Assembly (NCBI RefSeq): GCF_000270285.1
Contig: NC_015738.1
Span: forward strand, 2,852,001-2,916,000
DNA: 64,000 nucleotides
From: Eggerthella sp. YY7918
Lineage (GTDB): Bacteria; Actinomycetota; Coriobacteriia; Coriobacteriales; Eggerthellaceae
Direction: 5' to 3'
How positions within the stretch are numbered: the stretch's first letter is position 1; the number at the start of each line of letters is the position of its first letter. The position numbers and the translations under genes are program-made. Shown piece after piece: positions 59,824-64,000 of this stretch. A model generated the notes under the pieces. It saw nothing but the letters and a program-made list of their open reading frames with translations. It was not told the DNA's origin and searched no databases.

Positions 59824-60876
59824 ATGGCCACAAAGATGCTTGAAAGCAGCGCCGTTTCCGCCTTCTGCGAGAGTATCGCCATCATGCACTCTGCCGGCAT
59901 TCAGATGGACGAAGCCGTCTACCTGCTGGGCGAGAACATGGAAGACGCCGCATTCAAGAGTACCTGCGACGAGGTGTATGCGGGTCTTATCGGCGGCAAA
60001 CGCCTTGCCGATGCGCTTCAACGCACCGGCGCGTTTCCCTCTCACGTGGTGGACATGGTGGCGGCGGGCGAACATTCCGGCCGCTTGGAAAACGTGATGT
60101 GGAGTCTGGCGAAGTACTACGACGAGGAAGATCGCCTTTACGCGAAGATCCGAAGCGCCATCGCCTACCCCGCTGCGCTCTTGTGCGTTATGTCGGTCAT
60201 TTTGCTGTTCACGGTGGGCGTCATTCTGCCGGTGTTCGTGGACGTATACACCGGTCTTAGCGGCAGTTTGACCGCAGGGTCGTTCGCGTATGTGAACGCC
60301 TCCATCATCATCGGGTGGATTGCCCTGGGCGTTACGCTTCTGTGCACCGTTGTGGTGCTGGTGGGCATGATTGCCGCACGAACGCCTGGTGGTCGCCAGA
60401 CGCTCGTGCGCCTGTTCGAGCGCATGCCGCTGACGCGCGGGCCGCTGCGTCAAATGGCCGTCGGTCGGTTTACCGCCGCGCTTGCCACATTTGTGGCTGC
60501 GGGCGTGGATACCGACACCGCCATGTCGCGCGCGGTGGATATGGTTGATCACCGCACCTTGAAGGCGCAGCTTGAAATGGTGAAGGCGCAGATGATCGAT
60601 CCTTCTCAGGGCAAAAGTTTGGCGCAAGCCATTTTTGACAACGACGTGTTTGAGCCCATCTACGCACGCATGTTGATTGTGGGAACGCGTTCAGGAAGCC
60701 TTGAGACCGTGCTGGCCAGCCTGTCCGACACGTTCTTCGAAGACTCCATCACCCGCCTTGACGGCCTTATCGACAGCGTCGAGCCAACCTTGGCGGCGTT
60801 CCTTACCGTAAGCGTGGGCGCAACGCTCATTGCTGTTATGTTGCCGCTTATTGGCATCATGGGATCGATTGGCTAG
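59824..60876 (+). CDS. Type IV pilus/type II secretion inner-membrane platform protein (PilC/GspF-like)
   Basis: The 350-residue protein has the two-fold GspF domain: first half SIAIMHSAGIQMDEAVYLLGENMED...VDMVAAGEHSGRLENVMWSLAKYYDEE with helices IAYPAALLCVMSVILLFTVGVILPVFVDVYTGL and IGWIALGVTLLCTVVVLVGMIA; second half FTAALATFVAAGVDTDTAMSRAVDMV...LIVGTRSGSLETVLASLSDTFFE with a last helix. It is somewhat shorter than typical PilC (about 400). It anchors the assembly ATPase and pilin platform. ATG follows GAGGAAAA. It starts the pilus-like cluster. Confidence 0.88.
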   Translation: MATKMLESSAVSAFCESIAIMHSAGIQMDEAVYLLGENMEDAAFKSTCDEVYAGLIGGKRLADALQRTGAFPSHVVDMVAAGEHSGRLENVMWSLAKYYDEEDRLYAKIRSAIAYPAALLCVMSVILLFTVGVILPVFVDVYTGLSGSLTAGSFAYVNASIIIGWIALGVTLLCTVVVLVGMIAARTPGGRQTLVRLFERMPLTRGPLRQMAVGRFTAALATFVAAGVDTDTAMSRAVDMVDHRTLKAQLEMVKAQMIDPSQGKSLAQAIFDNDVFEPIYARMLIVGTRSGSLETVLASLSDTFFEDSITRLDGLIDSVEPTLAAFLTVSVGATLIAVMLPLIGIMGSIG

Positions 60877-60881
60877 CGATC

Positions 60882-61208
60882 ATGTATCACGAACTCACTC
60901 GACAAGAAATCAGACGGCGCACGCGCAAGCGTATGGCTGGCTTTTTCGCCATTGTCCTGGTGATTGTTGTCGCGTTTTTCGCCTATGACGCTGCCCACGC
61001 CGCGCTGCGCGAGCAGGGAGAGCTTTCTGTGCGCAATGCCATTTTGAACAGCGCAAAGCAGTGCTTCGCCATCGAGGGGTCGTATCCCTCCTCGCTTGCT
61101 CATTTGGAAGAGAATTACGGTTTGGTAGTAAATCGGAGTGACTACGCAATCACCTATGAGGTGTTTGCCGATAACGTCATGCCGAATGTCGTGGTGCTGG
61201 CGAAATGA
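60882..61208 (+). CDS. Pilin-like small membrane protein (GspG-type pseudopilin candidate)
   Basis: The 108-residue protein has a basic N-terminus (TRQEIRRRTRKR), one hydrophobic helix (MAGFFAIVLVIVVAFFAYDAA), and a short domain AILNSAKQCFAIEGSYPSSLAHLEENYGL that strongly recalls pseudopilin G (AxxxYxxxxGxYPxsLxxL). It lacks the canonical GFTLIE cleavage site of type IV pilins, so processing by a standard prepilin peptidase is doubtful. It begins 6 bp after the PilC-like gene and overlaps the next by 4 bp. Confidence 0.75.
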   Translation: MYHELTRQEIRRRTRKRMAGFFAIVLVIVVAFFAYDAAHAALREQGELSVRNAILNSAKQCFAIEGSYPSSLAHLEENYGLVVNRSDYAITYEVFADNVMPNVVVLAK

Positions 61209-61729
61209 AGGCCGACATGGTACAGACACTGGTCAGAGCTGCAGAACCCGGGGCCGCTTCACGCGCCCGGGAAAAGCGCGGATCTGGCCGCGCGTTCATT
61301 ACGCTTCTGTTCGCCACCGTTGCGCTGTTTTTGCTGATTGCCCTGCTGGTGGGCATGAATGCCTATCGTGCGGTCAACGATGTACGCGACTTTTCCGACG
61401 AGACGCGGCTGGGGTTGAGCCTTGTAGGAAACTCCATCCGCATGAATGACGCGACGGATGCCGTGGGCGTGGCGGAGGGTCCTGAGGGGCGCGCGCTTGT
61501 GCTGACCGAGCATCTTGAGAACGGCGATTACGAGACGCGCCTGTATGCCTACCAGGGCTCCATCGTGCAGGAATACGCCCGCGCCGATGCGGCGTACACG
61601 CCCGAAAAGGCGCGAGAAATTGTTGCGTCCGAGAAGTTTGACTTCACGTATGAAAACGGCCTGTTGACCGTGTATACCGACCAGGGCTCAACCTCGGTTG
61701 CCCTGCGCAGCGTTCGAGGAGGTTCATGA
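61205..61729 (+). CDS. DUF4860-like pilus-cluster membrane protein
   Basis: The 174-residue protein has one membrane helix (ITLLFATVALFLLIALLVGMNAY, about residues 32-54) preceded by a basic segment. Its extracellular domain includes SLVGNSIRMNDATDAVGVAEGPEGRALVLTEHLENGDYETRLYAYQGSIVQEYARADAAYTPEKAREI. The arrangement fits DUF4860 proteins of actinobacterial pilus loci, an assignment from memory of the pattern. Overlaps of 4 bp upstream and about 1 bp downstream mark tight coupling. Confidence 0.65.
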   Translation: MKADMVQTLVRAAEPGAASRAREKRGSGRAFITLLFATVALFLLIALLVGMNAYRAVNDVRDFSDETRLGLSLVGNSIRMNDATDAVGVAEGPEGRALVLTEHLENGDYETRLYAYQGSIVQEYARADAAYTPEKAREIVASEKFDFTYENGLLTVYTDQGSTSVALRSVRGGS

Positions 61730-62268
61730 TGGCCCTCGATCTTTCACAGCTGCGCAGCGTGAATACGCAAGGGCGACGCTCGTGGCACGGAGCGGCATTC
61801 ATCGTGGAATCGCTGGCGCTGTTGGCGTTTCTGGTGACCGCGCTTGCCGTGGTCATACAGCTCATGGGGGTGGCGCACGAGCGCGGCGTTGAGGCGAGCC
61901 ACCTTTCCAATGCCATTATCTTAGCTTCCAACGATGCCGAAGCGTTTGCGGCGGACCCGACGAGCGGCTCGTCCGAGGCGCAGTTTACGGAAGACAGCGG
62001 CACGCTTGTTTCGCTTGAGGAAGCAGCGGCTGAGGCTGAGGCTGGCGCGGATGCGGGAGCCGACGGCGCAGGCGCGGCCGGTAGCAAGGCTGGCGCGGCC
62101 GGTAGCGCGGATGCCGGGGTGACCGTGTATCGGGTGGAGCGAACGGTGAGCGACCACGCCGAAACGGCGGGTACACTGTATGAGGCTCACATTCAGGTGT
62201 CGAGCGACGGCGAGATTTTGTACGAATTGGATGCCGCTCGCTATGTTTCCGAGGGGGTCGCACGATGA
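61729..62268 (+). CDS. Pilin-like membrane protein with low-complexity insert
   Basis: The 179-residue protein has a prepilin-like N-terminal helix after a basic segment (WHGAAFIVESLALLAFLVTALAVVIQLMG; the FIVESLALLAF run has the Glu-containing look of pilin helices). A domain interrupted by an Ala/Gly/Glu/Asp-rich stretch (about residues 100-130) follows, then VYRVERTVSDHAETAGTLYEAHIQVSSDGEILYELDAARYV. I do not recognise a specific family. It overlaps the preceding stop (ATGATG; a start three bases earlier is also possible) and the next gene by 4 bp. Confidence 0.65.
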   Translation: MALDLSQLRSVNTQGRRSWHGAAFIVESLALLAFLVTALAVVIQLMGVAHERGVEASHLSNAIILASNDAEAFAADPTSGSSEAQFTEDSGTLVSLEEAAAEAEAGADAGADGAGAAGSKAGAAGSADAGVTVYRVERTVSDHAETAGTLYEAHIQVSSDGEILYELDAARYVSEGVAR

Positions 62269-62732
62269 GCGCGCGGACAAAAGGATCGGTGCGCATCGGG
62301 CCTATCAGCCTGTTCACGCTTGTGATTGTGCTGTGTTTGGCAGTGCTAGGCGTGCTGGCGATCACAACCGCACAAGCCACCTTTGCCGCCGCCGAAAAGC
62401 AGGCAGTTTTTACCGATGACACCTATGCGAACGAATCGGCCGCACAACGATTTGTGGCCGAGGTCGATACCGCGCTTGCTCCCGTTCGCGAACGTGGCGG
62501 CACCTTGGATGAGGCACTGGCAGCCGTTGAGCGCGTCTTGCCCGAGAATGCCACGCTGGAGGAAACGACCGTTGCAGCCACCTTCTCGGCCGAAAGCGGA
62601 CGAACCCTTTCCGTGGAACTGGTTATCAATGCGGATGCAACGTATGACATAGCACTTTGGAAAGCACTGACGGAATGGACGGATGTCAGCTCTGGCGAGA
62701 CCCTGTGGTCGGGCGCCTCGCGGACACGATAG
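62265..62732 (+). CDS. Pilus-cluster membrane protein of unknown family
   Basis: The 155-residue protein has one membrane helix (PISLFTLVIVLCLAVLGVLAITTAQATFA, residues 13-41) and an extracytoplasmic helical domain (FVAEVDTALAPVRERGGTLDEALAAVERVLPENATLEE) ending with a small beta-rich part. No named family is evident. It is translationally coupled to the previous gene (4-bp overlap) and 8 bp before pilT, so it belongs to the pilus-like operon. Confidence 0.65.
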   Translation: MSARTKGSVRIGPISLFTLVIVLCLAVLGVLAITTAQATFAAAEKQAVFTDDTYANESAAQRFVAEVDTALAPVRERGGTLDEALAAVERVLPENATLEETTVAATFSAESGRTLSVELVINADATYDIALWKALTEWTDVSSGETLWSGASRTR

Positions 62733-62740
62733 GAGACACG

Positions 62741-63814
62741 ATGAAACTTGAACAGCTTTTGCAAGAGATGGTGGACGCGAAGGCCTCTGATGTCTTCATC
62801 ATCGCAGGTTTGCCTCTGACATACGAGGTAAGCGGTCAGCAGGTGCGCCTGAACACGCCCCCGTTCAAGCCGGAGGATACCGACTCGTTTGTACGCGCCA
62901 TCTACGCGGCATCCGGTCGCAGCATGGATGCTTTTGTGGCCAATGGCAACCACGACGACGACTTCTCGTTTGCGCTGCCGGGCATCGGACGATTCCGCGC
63001 CAACATCTTCCGCCAGCGCGGTTCGTTCGGCGCAGTCATTCGCGTTATTCCGTTTGGGCTTCCCAGTGCCGAAGATTTCAACATTCCTGACGAGGTGCTG
63101 CGCTTGAGCTCGTTCCAAAAAGGCTTGGTGCTGGTCACCGGCCCTGCGGGCGCAGGCAAGTCGACAACGCTTGCGTGCATTATCGATCGGCTGAACCACG
63201 AACGCACCGGCCATATCATTACGATGGAAGACCCCATCGAATACGTGCACAAGCACGGAACCTGCATTGTTACCCAGCGTGAGGTGCCCACCGACGTTGC
63301 CAGCTACGGCGAAGCACTGCGCTCGGCCATGCGCGAAGCGCCCGACGTTATCCTTCTGGGCGAGATGCGCGACTACGACACCATCAGCACCGCGGTGACC
63401 GCCGCTGAGATGGCGCAGCTGCTGTTCAGCACACTGCACACCACGGGCGCGGCCAGCACGGTCGACCGTATTATCGATGCCTTCCCCGCCTCGCAGCAGC
63501 GCCAGATTCGCATCCAGCTGTCCATGGTGTTGCAGGCCATCGTAAGCCAGCAGCTTGTGCCCGCCATCGACGGTGGCGCGGTGCCGGCTTTCGAGATCAT
63601 GTTTGTGAATACCGCCATTCGCAACCTCATCCGCGAGGAGAAGACGCACCAGATTGACAGCGTCATTGCCGCGGGCGGAGTCGAAGGCATGCGCACGATG
63701 GATCAGAGCCTGTTTGATCTGGTGAAAGCAGGAAAAATTACCAAAGAGATGGCCGTGCAGTACGGCATCCACCAGGAAGCCCTGGAGAAACGCTTCGAGA
63801 TAGAGGGGCTGTAG
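62741..63814 (+). CDS. pilT: PilT-like type IV pilus ATPase
   Basis: The 357-residue ATPase matches PilT: LEQLLQEMVDAKASDVFIIAGLPLTYEVSG, FRANIFRQRGSFGAVIRVIP, Walker A GPAGAGKST, the Asp box ITMEDPIEYVHKHGTCIVTQREV, Walker B VILLGEMRDYDTISTAVTAAEMAQLLFSTLHT (GExRD and His box), and IIDAFPASQQRQIRIQLSMVLQAIVSQQL. PilT normally powers pilus retraction. It is the only pilus ATPase visible here, so it may also drive assembly or a PilB may lie elsewhere. ATG 62741 follows AGGAGA. A structured repeat (63841 on) follows its stop. Confidence 0.93.
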   Translation: MKLEQLLQEMVDAKASDVFIIAGLPLTYEVSGQQVRLNTPPFKPEDTDSFVRAIYAASGRSMDAFVANGNHDDDFSFALPGIGRFRANIFRQRGSFGAVIRVIPFGLPSAEDFNIPDEVLRLSSFQKGLVLVTGPAGAGKSTTLACIIDRLNHERTGHIITMEDPIEYVHKHGTCIVTQREVPTDVASYGEALRSAMREAPDVILLGEMRDYDTISTAVTAAEMAQLLFSTLHTTGAASTVDRIIDAFPASQQRQIRIQLSMVLQAIVSQQLVPAIDGGAVPAFEIMFVNTAIRNLIREEKTHQIDSVIAAGGVEGMRTMDQSLFDLVKAGKITKEMAVQYGIHQEALEKRFEIEGL

Positions 63815-63840
63815 TCGCGCGGCACAGGTTGGCGTAGTAA

Positions 63841-64000
63841 GTCAGCGAGAAGGCTTGAGGTGTTCGAGATTGCCCCGTTTCGCGGCCGCGCGTGCTTCGC
63901 ACGTAAGGGCAAGCGAAAAAGGGGCGAGATCGAATGCCTCAAGCCTTCGCAGTGTCGGCGGGTTACGTCGTTCGTTAGAACGACGGAGTTTAAGCAAGGT
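63841..64000. repeat. Multi-hairpin structured repeat, copy B (downstream of pilT, to window end)
   Basis: This aligns without gaps to 50073-50189 over the first 117 bases. The outer stem (63845-63865 with 63932-63950) is better paired than copy A and differs by several compensatory changes. The inner stem and CGTGC-TTC-GCACG hairpin are conserved in sequence. The last hairpin is CGTCGTTC-GTTA-GAACGACG (63966-63985). The element may extend past the window. Confidence 0.85.

Noticed and set aside
62423-63772. 449-codon minus-strand frame opposite pilT
   Set aside because: pilT on the plus strand has all ATPase motifs; the opposite frame is a shadow.

Overview
The window looks like a chromosomal segment of a high-GC anaerobic actinobacterium of the Coriobacteriia, most plausibly Eggerthellaceae. 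This is inferred from gene content only: Tat-exported FAD reductases beside multihaem cytochromes or membrane-bound LuxR regulators, a DmsABC/NrfD-type molybdoenzyme operon with a TorD-like chaperone, and CaiB/Fix-type acyl-CoA genes. No 16S rRNA gene is present.

Layout. 1-1.9 kb: the tail of an unknown gene, a divergent shikimate-kinase-like gene, a ParE/RelE-type toxin-antitoxin pair and several small repeats. 1.9-15.4 kb: a locus resembling the E. coli cai/fix carnitine genes. It has two CaiB-like CoA-transferases, FixA/FixB electron-transfer flavoprotein, an MBL-fold hydrolase, two acyl-CoA dehydrogenases, a CaiC-like acyl-CoA ligase, an SSS and a DASS transporter, and a TetR regulator. 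Together they should import a carboxylate, activate it to a CoA ester, reduce or oxidise it with FixAB as electron carrier, and recycle CoA by transfer. 15.4-21.6 kb: housekeeping genes (EamA exporter, DUF2207/LemA membrane pair, ispE, tadA) and two tRNA-Ser genes. 21.7-25 kb: a Tat flavoprotein reductase with a divergent membrane LuxR regulator. 25-32.7 kb: an MFS transporter, then a molybdopterin oxidoreductase operon and divergent TorD-like gene, apparently controlled by a MarR repressor through TTGACATGTCAA palindromes.

32.8-36.8 kb: citrate synthase and a two-gene betaine/choline-type ABC importer. 36.8-38.9 kb: an AT-richer islet with one AbiEi/DUF559-like gene preceded by 11-bp iterons and flanked by two copies of a 153-bp inverted-repeat element. 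38.9-40.7 kb: an ECF sigma factor and probable anti-sigma factor. 40.9-44.7 kb: a multihaem cytochrome/flavoprotein operon with a tandem-MarR regulator and a small XRE regulator. 44.8-51.1 kb: phoR, phoB and pstBACS for phosphate uptake. 51.4-58.3 kb: a small membrane protein and a giant repeat-rich adhesin broken by a one-base frameshift in a homopolymer. 58.8-63.8 kb: a transglutaminase-like lipoprotein and a short type IV pilus-like cassette (PilC, four pilin-like proteins, PilT).

Two repeat families stand out. One is a 152-153-bp element with about 30-bp terminal inverted repeats and no coding capacity, present four times. The other is a roughly 150-bp multi-hairpin element, present between pstS and pstC and at the right end, whose two copies differ by compensatory base-pair changes.
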